Below are positions 1 through 10,260 of a stretch of DNA of 64,000 bases, in pieces. The stretch spans positions 24,666,601 to 24,730,600 of the forward strand of contig NC_135218.1 in NCBI RefSeq assembly GCF_052324685.1. The letters are read 5' to 3'. Below the pieces are notes generated by a model, which was not told the origin of the DNA, ran no database searches, and saw only the letters and a program-made list of their open reading frames with translations. This DNA comes from Brachyhypopomus gauderio (lineage: Eukaryota; Chordata; Actinopteri; Gymnotiformes; Hypopomidae). The first letter of the stretch is position 1. The number at the start of each line of letters is the position of its first letter. Position numbers and translations under genes: made by a program.

Positions 1-1958
1 ACTAAATATTTTTTTGTATTTCTAGAATAAACCCAAGGTCTACACACTCGATTAAATGTTCTTCTTGATTCCGTAAAACCAGCCAGGACTTGAGTTTATT
101 ATAGGCTATGTGCTGTTGGTGCTCTAACGTGTGTGCATTGTGCTGTCGTAGCGTTTCAAACCCCATCCATCCAGCCCAAGTCTCGTAAAGCGCTACGCAC
201 CGCAGTGTGATGTTGCGTCATTGTGAATCTACTACATTCATGCACTTACAGGAACTCGGAGTTTAGCAGAAACCCTCTAAATGAAATCCCCTCGATTGGG
301 CCTTTCCATTACGCTGCAGTCTTCCTGATTTGCTTTTCTTTCCAGACCTTCTATTTATTTCAGCAAACCCTGTTAAATTCATTTATTTATTTACTTTATT
401 GTTGTTTTTGTTATGATTACTATTATTATTATTATATTCCTACCGTGTCACACCTTTAGTGTCTACGGTTTTACACACAAAGAGTAATTGTCCTATATAA
501 TTTTAATAGCCTACGCTATAACGCTATAAACTAGCGTCCACAACCACACTACACCACGTTTACTCACGTTATCACAGATTAAGTAAGTGTACTCAAATTG
601 ATTCCACCTACTTTTAGTCTGGAGCTTTATGGAACGTCCCTGATGAGCGCGACCCAACCGAGAAACGCAAATATCTGCTGACACCTAGTGGAGGACGTGG
701 GTTACTACGTGTTGCATGTGTTATGACGGACCCTGGCGGATTGAAATTGAATTAAATCCGACTGTCGGTTATTTGTCTTCGCGAACAGTGTTAACTTCTA
801 GTTCCTCTAGAACAAATACATTTTTACTCTCAGTTGTTCTTCGAATTAGCACCTTTGTTTTAAATAATGCTTTATTCATTTAAATTGGAAGCATTACTTT
901 GGATCAACAAAAAGTGTATTCAAAAGACAAACAGTTAACTTGCATTAGAAACCAACACTGAATTACTGAAACATGAAGAAAGATATGCAACACGTTCGGG
1001 TATACACATGGGCATGGTATTGGGGGAAAAAGTGGACCTGACTACCCAGGGCCCGAGTAGGGAGAGGGGCCCATTTTGCTCATGTGCCCCGTTTACTGGC
1101 ATTTATAGAGGCCCACTGACATTGAGAGTGTACAGGGCCCAGAATTCACTGCTAAGCCCCTGGGTATACATACATTACGGTGGTTGGTATCTCTTAAAGC
1201 CAGTACATAAGATGATCCTGAGTGTTAAGATAATTCATCAAACTCCACGATCACTTCATGACTGCGGGGGTTGATTCTGTATTGTCCGTACATTCACCAA
1301 GACGTCAGGGATCAGCTCCAAAATAGCTGTTATCTAACAACACGTACAGACACACAGTGCATTTGAAAGGAATGGATAACATAATTAATCCAGTTCAGAT
1401 AAGTTCAGGACTTTTAGTTTCATGTAAGTCATCTCAGCTATGAAACTAAAGGTGTTTACAACATTTGTACAATTACAATATTATTTAATTTGTCAAGGGT
1501 TAGCAATGGTGACAAAAACAGATAAAACTGGCCTAATCAACTTTAAGAAATTAAAGTTAGAATGACAAAACCCACATGTATAAGGAATCAACAATGAGAA
1601 TGAGAGTGATCAGAGACTGAGTGGCTGAAACACTCTGATCTCCTTGTTCTCTGGTTCAAAGGTCAAAGTTTACACAGGCAGCAGGGTGCTGAGATCTCTA
1701 CAGCTCTATGTAAACACCATTTTGATCATTGTCTAATGACTGCATTAGAAAAGGGGGTTACATTAGACCCCTTAATCATGTCTCATGGGTTATTAATTGG
1801 TTATTTTAAGTCATAGGCTCTCTAAAACCTCAAATAATAAGTTTGTTTAAAAAAAAAAAAAACCCCAGAGTCAAGAGTTTTTTACGTGGCTCTTCCGAGA
1901 CACTCCAAGATTGAAACTTTAATCCAACTTCTGCTCACACAAGCAGCTTGGCCACCTG
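1..1958. other. Intergenic, no gene seen
   Basis: No convincing coding exon is visible on either strand. The stretch is AT-rich and holds one short MITE-like element (listed separately). Open frames here are short, low in complexity or unlike known proteins. Confidence 0.6.
1007..1162. mobile_element. hAT-type MITE, 156 bp
   Basis: The element is flanked by a perfect 8-bp direct repeat, GGTATACA, at 999-1006 and 1163-1170. Its ends are imperfect inverted repeats: CATGGGCATGGTA on the left, and CAGGGGCTTAGCA when the right end is read on the other strand (9 of 13 match). An 8-bp target duplication is the hAT signature. No coding capacity, so non-autonomous. Family assignment is inference from the ends. 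Confidence 0.6.
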
Positions 1959-4312
1959 CTATAGATGTTTCCCTCGCCCCTCGGAGAGCACCAGTTCGGG
2001 CACCGCACGCGTGTACCACTCCGACCAGCCCCCGTCATACACGGACACGTCCGGCTGGCCGCACTCGCAGGCCGCCAGGGCAACGCTGCAGGCCGTCACG
2101 GCCGAACCGCACGTGGCGCACAGCGGCTGCCGCAGGTCCACCCCGGCCTGCTGAAACAGCGCCCTCAGCTGGTCTGGAGGAAGCATCAGCCCGGACGGAG
2201 CCAGGAAAGACGTGAAGGGCATGTTGATGGATCCAGGAATGTGGCCGGGTTCAGTGTCTGGCACGGACATGCACAAAAAGGAAGAAACACAATAGCTAGT
2301 TATGATGCAACCACTAAGTATTTGACATTTAGTACAACACATCTGATATAATATATAGCACTTTTGTAAGTCGCTCTGGATAAGAGCACTGGCGTAGGGG
2401 AGGGGCACGCAAGGCACGCACTGCGGGGGGACCCCGAACACAGGTGGGCCCCGCCTTAGGACGAGTTTGTTGTTTAGTCATCCTCCTGGGTGATGTTAAG
2501 CCTGGTCTGCGCGGCGAAAATGACGTAATCGCTGTGGCTCCGCCCGTGCGCGAGGGCCTCGCGCGCTGTCGATTCGCGAGGTCGTGCACCTCTCGAATTT
2601 TGTAATTTCGCGCGCGCGCCGCGCTTCAGCGCGATGAACAAAGTCATGTTTGCAGGCAGGGGCGAGGCTAGGGTATTTTTAGTGGTGCTAGAGCACCACC
2701 GTGAAGTTGCTCAGCACCCCCTGGCTCTACACATTTTTTAAATATTATATTATGCAAAAACCTTGCTCTGCACCTGCGCAATACTTTGGTATTGTGCCTC
2801 TGTGAGCACTGGGGGCTGGGCACCCCTAAAGACCAGATCCTAAAATCGCCCCTGTTTGCAGGGTTCATACACCTTAACAAGGTGGAATTAAAGCATTTGT
2901 ACATCACTTTCAAGGTCCATTTCAATATTTGCCAGCACGTTAAACTTAGTTAAATATTTATACATATACTCGAAATTATTCGCTTTTTATCACATTATTT
3001 AATGGTTGTTTATTTTCAAAACGCCCAATCTTAACGTCTTCACGTTCTCTCATGTTTCGTCCTGGAATTACAAGAGGCTCGTATTTGTTAACGTATCGTT
3101 TCGGACAACACTGCAAAGCCATATTTACACTGCAGCGACGCTCGCGAAAGTATAAACGCCTACACCGCTCGCGCAGGGTCGCGCGCTACGGTCGCTCGTG
3201 AGATTTTAGCTCACGCACGGGCCTCCTCATTGCCTCCTTGCGGTGGGGCCCCAGAATTATGCGCTACGCCTCAGGATAAGAGCGTCTGCTAAATGCCATA
3301 AATGTAAATGTAAATATAAATATATATAACCATTCACTTTACTCAGCAGCGAGTATGGAGTATTAAGACACTGCTCATTAAACCATAAAAGGCTGTTACA
3401 CGGACGTAGTTTTGGGGGGGGACATGTCCCCCCCACTTTTTCAAAAGCCGGTTTTGGTCCCCCCCAGTTTTTACAGTTAAACCCAAATATTTAAGTAGTG
3501 ACAAAGTCATGTCCCCCCCACTTTTTAACGGTAAAAAAACCAATATCCAAATAGCGACAAATCTAGCACTAGGATCATGCAGCACCCCCCCCCCCCCCCG
3601 CTTAACAGTTCGCCACCCCAGGTTGTGTCCCCCCCACTTGTGAAATCAAAACTACGTCCATGGGCTGTTAAACCTCATTCACAGTGACAACAACGTACAA
3701 AAAATAATACATCACACGTAAACACTGCGTGTCTGCTTATACAAACATATTGGACCCACCACAGCAAACTACCAGCGTCAGCACAGAATGAACTAGTCAG
3801 AGCCTGTGGGCCACGGGGGCTTCGAGGTCCAGTGGCTCCATAAACTTGGAGAAAGTGCGTTGAGAAATCGTCCAACTTGAACCCTGTCCTCTCCGTGTTA
3901 GTGTCGTACTGCACGTAAGCAGCACGCTGCCCTTGAAGGAGGACCCGACAGACCCGCACAAACATTAACTCACTTATTTATTGGGCTAATCTTGCCCGGG
4001 TCAGAGGGCTGCTCTCTTCACTACTCAGGCACAGTTCTCTTATACCTGCTTGTTTATTTTCGTCGGTGTCGACATGAAGAAGACGTGGCGTTTTTCTTTA
4101 GGTCAAGAGCAGTGGTAGACACTTGAAGATTTTTAAGTTCAGTTAGTAGCCTACATCAATTAGTAATTAGTACGCACTAGCTACCTAATTAAGAGAATCC
4201 AATCTGTTTTACACCGAGAAATGAATTTAAGATAGGGTTTATCTGTTAGCATAACAATAATAATAACAATAAGTATATTATATAATTAATAATATCAAAA
4301 ATAGTATTATAT

Positions 4313-4347
<35 letters not shown>

Positions 4348-4962
4348 GATAATATTTAATATTGTGTCACACTTACTGTCTCTCGGTTCTGGGTCGGTTC
4401 CTCTGAACCGACCTGCAGGCCGTGCGTCCACCAGTTGAAACGTCTTGGTGTCAGTATTGTTCAGAATGTCTTCGTACGTTTTAACCCACGAATGATTCAG
4501 GGTGGCTTTAAACTCCGTGGGTTCTGGCTTCTTATACGTGTCTGTTAGCGGGTATCCCTCCTTAATCCAGTGTTTTAGGCCACCGTTGAGGACAGACACG
4601 GACCTGTGTCCAAACACCCGGAACATCCACCAGACGCGCGGTGAAGAGAACGCCCCGTACTCGCTGGCGTCGTACACCACGACGTGTGTGGCGCCACTGA
4701 TGCCCAGATTACCCACATACTCCGCAAAATCACCCTCCGTGGGCAGCATGTGGTCCAGCGGAGAACTTCTGTCGCAACAGCGGTCAATGTCAAAAAACAC
4801 AGCACCTGGCACATGTCTCTTCTTAAAGTCGCTTTTGGCGACGTGCAAAAGTTTAGGAAGGTACCAGGAGGCGTCCAGAACACGGACGTTGGACCCGCTG
4901 CGTGTCTTGAGCGCCTCAGAAAGCCACCTGGCCGTGACCAGCGCGTTGGTTCTGAGAGGCAT
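1959..4962 (-). CDS. mpst: 3-mercaptopyruvate sulfurtransferase
   Basis: Two coding exons on the minus strand: 4962-4377 (195 codons plus one base) and 2257-1959 (stop TAG at 1961-1959), joined through donor GTAAGT and acceptor CAG, giving 294 residues, near the usual 297. The protein is a tandem rhodanese. Exon 1 has the inactive N-terminal domain with LDASWYLPKL, HVPGAVFFDID and PRVWWMFRVFGH. Exon 2 has EPGHIPGSINMPF, the catalytic loop CGSAVTA with the nucleophilic Cys near residue 245, and VYDGGWSEWY. A CGS loop is typical of MPST, whereas thiosulfate sulfurtransferase (TST) has CRK. The enzyme moves sulfur from 3-mercaptopyruvate to thiols and feeds hydrogen sulfide production. The loop has Ala where mammalian MPST usually has Gly (CGSGVTA). 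The Met at 4962 starts the family-like N-terminus; the frame is open up to a Met at 5028, adding 22 mostly hydrophobic residues that could be 5' UTR or an alternative N-terminus. The 2.1-kb intron is full of transposons. Confidence 0.93.
2388..3273. mobile_element. Non-autonomous DNA transposon, 886 bp, nested
   Basis: It is flanked by GGATAAGAGC at 2378-2387 and 3274-3283, which contains an 8-10 bp target duplication. The ends share GGCGTAG close to each terminus in inverted orientation (CACTGGCGTAGGGG against CTGAGGCGTAGCGC), which suggests a hAT-like element. A second, partly deleted copy of the same family lies at about 15960-16375; both share the GCGGCGAAAATGACGTAA-type segment and the segment around GTGGAATTAAAGCA. 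No transposase is encoded. It carries a younger element at 2657-2854. Confidence 0.65.
2657..2854. mobile_element. hAT-type MITE, 198 bp, inside the 886-bp element
   Basis: A perfect 8-bp target duplication TTTGCAGG lies at 2649-2656 and 2855-2862. The terminal inverted repeats are CAGGGGCGAGGCTAGG and CAGGGGCGATTTTAGG (13 of 16 match). The related copy at about 16120 lacks this insertion, an empty-site comparison that supports both boundaries. Confidence 0.8.
3399..3662. mobile_element. hAT-type MITE, 264 bp
   Basis: An 8-bp target duplication GGCTGTTA lies at 3391-3398 and 3663-3670. The terminal inverted repeats are CACGGACGTAGTTTTG and CATGGACGTAGTTTTG (15 of 16). The interior has repeated C- and G-runs (CCCCCCACTTTTT-like motifs) and no coding capacity. 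Confidence 0.8.
4315..4347. repeat. (TAA)n microsatellite
   Basis: An uninterrupted TAA/ATT triplet run in the mpst intron, about 30 nt beyond the exon 1 splice donor on the minus strand. Confidence 0.95.
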
Positions 4963-5567
4963 CGCGGTAAAGGAGAAGAAGATGATGAATCCCAGCTGTG
5001 CTGGTGAATATATCAGGACCTGTCGCACCTACTCCTGCAGGATCACAGGAGGCGTTGACCAACAGTCATTTCACCATAGGGCTGTTTCAAAGGGAACTTT
5101 ATCTGATTTGATCACGGCGGCTAGATCAAAAGTCCTTAGATGTCGACAGACTCACGTTTACAGTTTATGATACTATCAAATGACTGTAGTAACCTAAAAG
5201 TTTGCGATTGAAATGTTGTTTACAAATAGGAGTTAACATTTGTGTTATAAAAGGTGGCAGGGGTCTTTGTGGTGGTATGAAATATTAATTTGTATTTTAA
5301 CAAACATTACCACTTGCCGGTTTATTCTTCGTCAATGAAACCAAACCTATAGTTAGTTATCAAATAAATTACTACAGATTTCAGCTGTTCGGAACCTTTT
5401 TATTGTTCGGGGTTCCTACCCGAGTTTTTAAAGGTGCAACACAAAATGTTCACGGCATCATGTGGAAGTAATGACGCTATCAACAACTGGATTACACAGC
5501 GAATATAGTTATTAAATAAACACTTAGTGAGATTTTGAGTAGCTAACATTATTGGAAAAGTTGGACG

Positions 5568-7245
5568 ATGTCTGTTTCAGTGGTACGGAGGGGACTGGAG
5601 CTTCTAAGTAATGATCTTAAAGGTAAGATGCATTTGAATATCTATCTTATCTAAGGTAGGTTAGCTAGCTGGCAAACCAAGTAAGTGTTCAAACCAAAAT
5701 AATGAATATGCTAGTTGAGCACGCTAGCTAACTACATATAACGTTAACTGAGATGTGTTAACTACTGTTGCTATGGATATCTGGTTTTATAAATCTGAGA
5801 TTGTGGCTTTAAACTATGGTATATTCAGTTACCTGCTCCGAGGGTACACGGGTGCCTATTTTGTCTGTTTTGTCTGTACACATGCGGATCCTGTGACCCT
5901 CCGGAATGGCGACTATGAGGAATAGCACTGTTTATTGTGGATTGCCTCTAGATCTATGTGAAATCTGGCACCATAAGATAAATTGGTCAAATACTAAAAG
6001 AAGGTGCGTGTAAAACCACTGTACAGTGTTGGCTAACCCCCCCTCCCCCCTCCCCTTCTAAAGTTGGTGGTAAGAGTCAGAAGAAAACGAAGAACTGTCA
6101 GAAGACCATGATGGATCAGATCAGCTCTAATAAACAGGGCGTCAGGAAACAGATCCGTCAGCTGCAGGCCCACAGCCAAGCCAGGAAGAGCAAGACCACT
6201 GTCAAAGACAAGCATGTCAAAAACGCTTTGGGTGAGTAACTCAACCTGAAGGAACACTGGGGATTTGAAATACACACATTTTGTGAAAAAGAGTCATTTT
6301 TACATCATCTGCTTGTCACAAAATTCTTATTGGTGGTTCCTTCATGGTGTCCTTTATAGCTGACCCCGATTCTCTGAAGATACTGCTTGGCAATACTTGA
6401 ATCAGACAACTTTCTTCCATTATTAATATTACCAGAGGAATAATTCTAGTAGCCTATAATTCTGACCCAAAAGTTAAAAATGAGCATATGCAAATATGTA
6501 AATTAAGATATGCAAATTAACCAGGTGTTGTGGACCGTTCCTGCAGCCGTGCGGTAGAACATGCTCTTTGTGGCCCGTGTGCGCCCTGCAGCTGAACCAG
6601 AACTGCTGTGTGCGTGTTTTCATTGCAGAGGAGTACCGAAAGAAACAGAAGAAAAACCAGCTCGATGCCAACCTGAAGTACTTCCTTGGAACCAGCTACC
6701 GAACCCAGGAAAAGTACACAAAGAAGGTATTCCAACAAGACAGCCAACAAGACGGGCTGTTACTTCTTTCTTTTTAATGAATAACCACAAAAACATTTGA
6801 AGTTGCCGGTGCAATGAATATATTACACATGCACAGCACATGTCGAGGGAGCAAACATCAACGTATTTGCGGTGTAAGGAAGGAAAAGCAGTGTGTATTC
6901 CATGTCCGCTGGAGATTCTCACAGACTAAGATAAAAGTACATTAACCCAGTGCTCGTTCGAGTGTGTGACCTGGCTGTAGGCTGTTTAGCAGCCTGTCCC
7001 ATTCTCATTTGGTTCAGGGTCACATTTGATCCAGCGTCAGGAATGGTTGCAGTGTTGGGCACTGGTGGTGTCCTTGAGGTTAATGTCATGATCGAATCTC
7101 TTCGTCTCAGATCCTACAGCAGAACATCGGCCGTCTCTCCCGTCAACAGCCTGAGCAGCCAGAGAAGAAACCAGCACAGCACACGTCTGTCTTCACAGAA
7201 GAGGAATTCCAGAAGTTCCAGGAGGAATATTTTTCTAATCTCTGA
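5568..7245 (+). CDS. rps19bp1: Active regulator of SIRT1 / RPS19-binding protein 1
   Basis: Four coding exons: 5568-5622, 6064-6231, 6629-6726 and 7111-7245, all with GT-AG borders and compatible phases (1, 1, 0), totalling 456 nt or 151 residues; the human protein is about 136. Recognisable family segments are the N-terminal MSVSVVRRGLELL, the central NALEEYRKKQKKNQL, and the C-terminal VFTEEEFQKFQEEYF. The protein is small and very basic (Lys/Arg-rich exons 2-3), fitting its known nucleolar location, binding to ribosomal protein S19, role in small-subunit assembly and reported activation of SIRT1. An AATAAA lies at about 7369, 124 nt after the stop. It is divergent from mpst with about 600 bp between start codons, so a shared promoter region is possible. 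The coding exons look intact. Confidence 0.93.
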
Positions 7246-7612
7246 TCTTAGTACGGACAATCCCCATCGCTCCAGCAACATCTGGACAATCTAGATGGAT
7301 CCAAAAACAGATTAATTATTCATGTTTCATATTCATATTCATTTACTTCATGTTGTCATTTATGTTTTAATAAAAATGTGTACATGGTGGCTTTGCCAAA
7401 ATGTTTTTTGAAGATTGCAATCACAGTTCATGCAGTTAATTTTGGTCTCCGCAGTGAAGTCAGAGTGAAATGGATGAACTGGAATGAAGTCGTGGTCTTT
7501 ATCTTGTGTTCTTACGCCAAAATACACAAATATCTGCAAAAGGTTTCACACCCAGAGAAGGACTTAATGCTTGTTTACCTAAATATTCCATGCAGTTCTG
7601 TGTCCTCAGTTA

Positions 7613-9214
7613 CAGTGGGGAAAATAAGTATTTAGTCAGTCACCAATTGTGCAAGTTCTCCCACTTAAAAAGATGAGAGAGGCCTGTAATTGACATCATA
7701 GGTAGACCTCAACTATGAGAGACAAAATGTGAAAAAAAATTGAGAAAATCATTTTGTCTGACTTTTAAAGAATTTATTTGCAAATAATGGTGGAAAATAA
7801 GTATTTGGTCACCTACAAACAAGCAAGATTTCTGGCCGTCACAGACCTGTAACTTTTTTAAGAGGCTCCTCTTTCCCCCACTCATTACCTGTATTAATGG
7901 CACCTGTTTGAAGTCGTTAACAGTATAAAAGACACCTGCCCACAACCTCAAACAGTCACACTCCAAACTCCACTATGATGAAGACGAAAGAGCTGTCAGA
8001 GGACACCAGAAACCGAATTGTAGACCTGCACCAGGCTGGGAAGACTGAATCTGCAATAGGCAAGCAGCTTGGTGTGAAGAAATCTACTGTGGGAGCAATA
8101 ATCAGAAAATTGAAGACCTACAAGACCACTACTAATCTCCCTCGATCTGGGGCTCCACGCAAGATCTCAGCCTGTGGGGTCAAAATGATCACAAGAACAG
8201 TGAGGAAAAATCCCAGAACCACAAGGGGGGATCTAGTGAATGACCTGCAGAAAGCTGGGACCAACGTTACAAAGGCTACCATCAGCAACACACTACGACG
8301 CCAGGGACTCAGATCTTGCAGTGCCAGACGTGTCCCCCTGCTTAAGCCAGTCCATATCCAGGCACGTCTGAAGTTTGCTAGAGAGCATTTGGATGTTCCA
8401 GAAGAGTATTGGGAGAATGTCATATGGTCAGATGATACCAAAGTAGAACTATTTGGTAAAAACACAACTCGCCGTGTTTGGAGGACAGTGAATGCTGAGT
8501 TGCATCCAAAGAACACCATACCAACTGTGAAGCATGGGGGTGGCAACATCATGCTTTGGGGCTGTTTCTCTGCAAAGGGACCAGGATGACTGGTCCGTGT
8601 ACATGAAAGAATGAATGGGGCCATGTATTGTGAGATTTTGGGTGCAAACCTCCTTCCATCAGCAAGGGCAATGAAGATGAAACGTGGCTGGGTCTTTCAG
8701 CATGATGATGATCCCAAGCACACTGCCAGGGCAACAAAGGAGTGGCTTCGTAAGAAACATTTCAAAGTCCTGGAGTGGCCTAGCAGGTCTCCCGATCTCA
8801 ACCCCATCGAAAACCTTTGGAGCGAGTTAAAAGTCCGTGTTGCCTGCTGACAGCCCCAAAACATCACTGCTCTAGAGGAGATCTGCATGGAGGAATGGGC
8901 CAACATACCAGCAACAGTGTGTGCCAACCTGGTGAAGACTTACAGAAAATGTTTGACCTCTGTCATTGCCAACAGAGGATATACAACAAAGTATTGAGAT
9001 GAACTTTTGTTATTGACCAAATACTTATTTTCCACCATTATTTGCAAATAAATTCTTTAAAAGTCAGACAATATGATTTTCTCAATTTTTTTTTTCACAT
9101 TTTGTCTGTCATGGTTGAGGTCTACCTATGATGTCAATTACCGGCCTCTCTCATCTTTTTAAGTGGGAGAACTTGCACAATTGGTGACTGACTAAATACT
9201 TATTTTCTCCACTG
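7613..9214 (+). mobile_element. Tc1-like (Tc1/mariner) transposon, 1602 bp
   Basis: The element is flanked by TA dinucleotides (7611-7612 and 9215-9216). The ends begin CAGTGGGGAAAATAAG and, inverted, CAGTGGAGAAAATAAG, opening long inverted repeats of about 200 bp. AATAAGTATTTGGTCA-type motifs recur inside the ends as the inner transposase-binding direct repeats. Length and layout are typical of teleost Tc1-like elements. The transposase is listed separately and is broken. Confidence 0.95.
7975..8997 (+). pseudogene. Tc1-like transposase, two premature stops
   Basis: One frame of 340 codons runs from ATG 7975 to the terminal TGA at 8995-8997. It has an N-terminal paired-like HTH region ([20 protein letters not shown]), a second HTH with the GAPRKIS linker, and the DDE catalytic domain: first Asp in [11 protein letters not shown], second in [11 protein letters not shown], Glu in NPIENLW. 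In-frame TGA codons at 8587-8589 (after SAKGPG) and 8848-8850 (after KVRVAC) interrupt it. Both could be CGA-to-TGA changes at decayed CpG sites. Apart from these stops no frameshift is needed. Confidence 0.93.
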
Positions 9215-9238
9215 TATTTAGCTCCTGAAGTCCTAGAA

Positions 9239-9574
9239 CAGGGGTAATCAACTATATTGTTCCGCGGGCCAAATTTGGCAGATAGCTCTGACCTGCGGTC
9301 CGGGAGACGGGAGGGGGTGTGGCGAACGTAAGTTGTTGAGCCGGGGGGGGGGGGGGGGGGGGGGGGGTGTGTGGCGACGTAACACTCATGACGGAGTGTT
9401 TTTTTTCAATAGCGCTGAAATAAATGCTCCGGTTTAAAATTAATTCTCCCGTCAAAATTAAGAAATATATTTAACAATTTATTCTGGGTCCGGATGGGAT
9501 GGCATTTGGGTCCGTATATCAGGAATGAGATTGGGTCCGGATCCGGACCGCGGTCTGCCTGTTGGTGACCTCTG
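9239..9574. mobile_element. hAT-type MITE, 336 bp
   Basis: The 8-bp target duplication TCCTAGAA lies at 9231-9238 and 9575-9582. The ends are imperfect inverted repeats: CAGGGGTAATCAAC against CAGAGGTCACCAAC. Inside are GCGGGCC/CGGTCCG motifs on both sides and a poly(G) tract of about 25 nt near 9342-9367. No transposase. It lies only 16 bp after the Tc1 element's right TA. Confidence 0.75.
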
Positions 9575-10260
9575 TCCTAGAAACACGCTCCAAGTCAGAC
9601 TGCTCTATCACCGTACTAATAGTATGCTCACGAGGACATACAAAGACATACGCAGTATTGATCAGATGACAATCGTGCTTTGACATTTACCCATCAGAAA
9701 AGGCAGCAGGAATGAGAAGCTGAACTTGATCATCCGGTCCGAGCTGAATGGCAGAGAGATGCATGTTACGGTAATGCTCTTGAAATACTGAGCAAAGCTG
9801 TGAGAGTAAACAATGTGTGCAATGTAAGCAGCAGAACAGGTTCTGTGTGCCCTGAGCAGAGGTTCAGTGTCCGTCTGTAATCAGCCCTGGAAGCAGACAG
9901 TGCTCATTAAAGAATGCTTGAAGCATATAAAACCTAATGTGAATCCATTAGATGCAATAGAAAAAAACTAAAATATGATGGCATAGGGGAAAGTCAAGAA
10001 TCGGCTGAAAGTAAACACAGACAAAGGATGTCGCTCGTAAGTAATTGTTTATTACTCTAGAATTTTTGAGTTATGTAAGGGATTTACAATTGGCTTACGC
10101 TGTTACATCAACAGCATTAACATATTCCTTTTAGAAAATTAGTCATATTAAACGTTTCTTGGAGAGGAAAGTAGATTATTTTGAATATTCTGTTGTTTTC
10201 AACGACTGCTGGTTCTCTAAGATCCATAGAATAAAGTGTGGTATAATAATATCTTGTCAG

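Larger units (their letters stand above)
2340..3330 (+). repeat. Dispersed teleost repeat split by an insertion
   Basis: The left piece (about 2355-2387) ends with GTAAGTCGCTCTGGATAAGAGC. The right piece (3274 to about 3325) resumes with GGATAAGAGC and runs on into GTCTGCTAAATGCC and an ATGTAAATGTAAAT tail. Removing 2388-3273 and one copy of GGATAAGAGC restores a continuous repeat of a type common in teleost genomes. It is the oldest layer of the nest in the mpst intron. Confidence 0.65.

Noticed and set aside
10159-10260. ATG at 10159 as start of the apoL-like protein
   Set aside because: The frame is open, but the AT-rich codons do not look coding and a good acceptor (CTTGTCAG) lies at 10260, so the first exon is more likely upstream and unseen.
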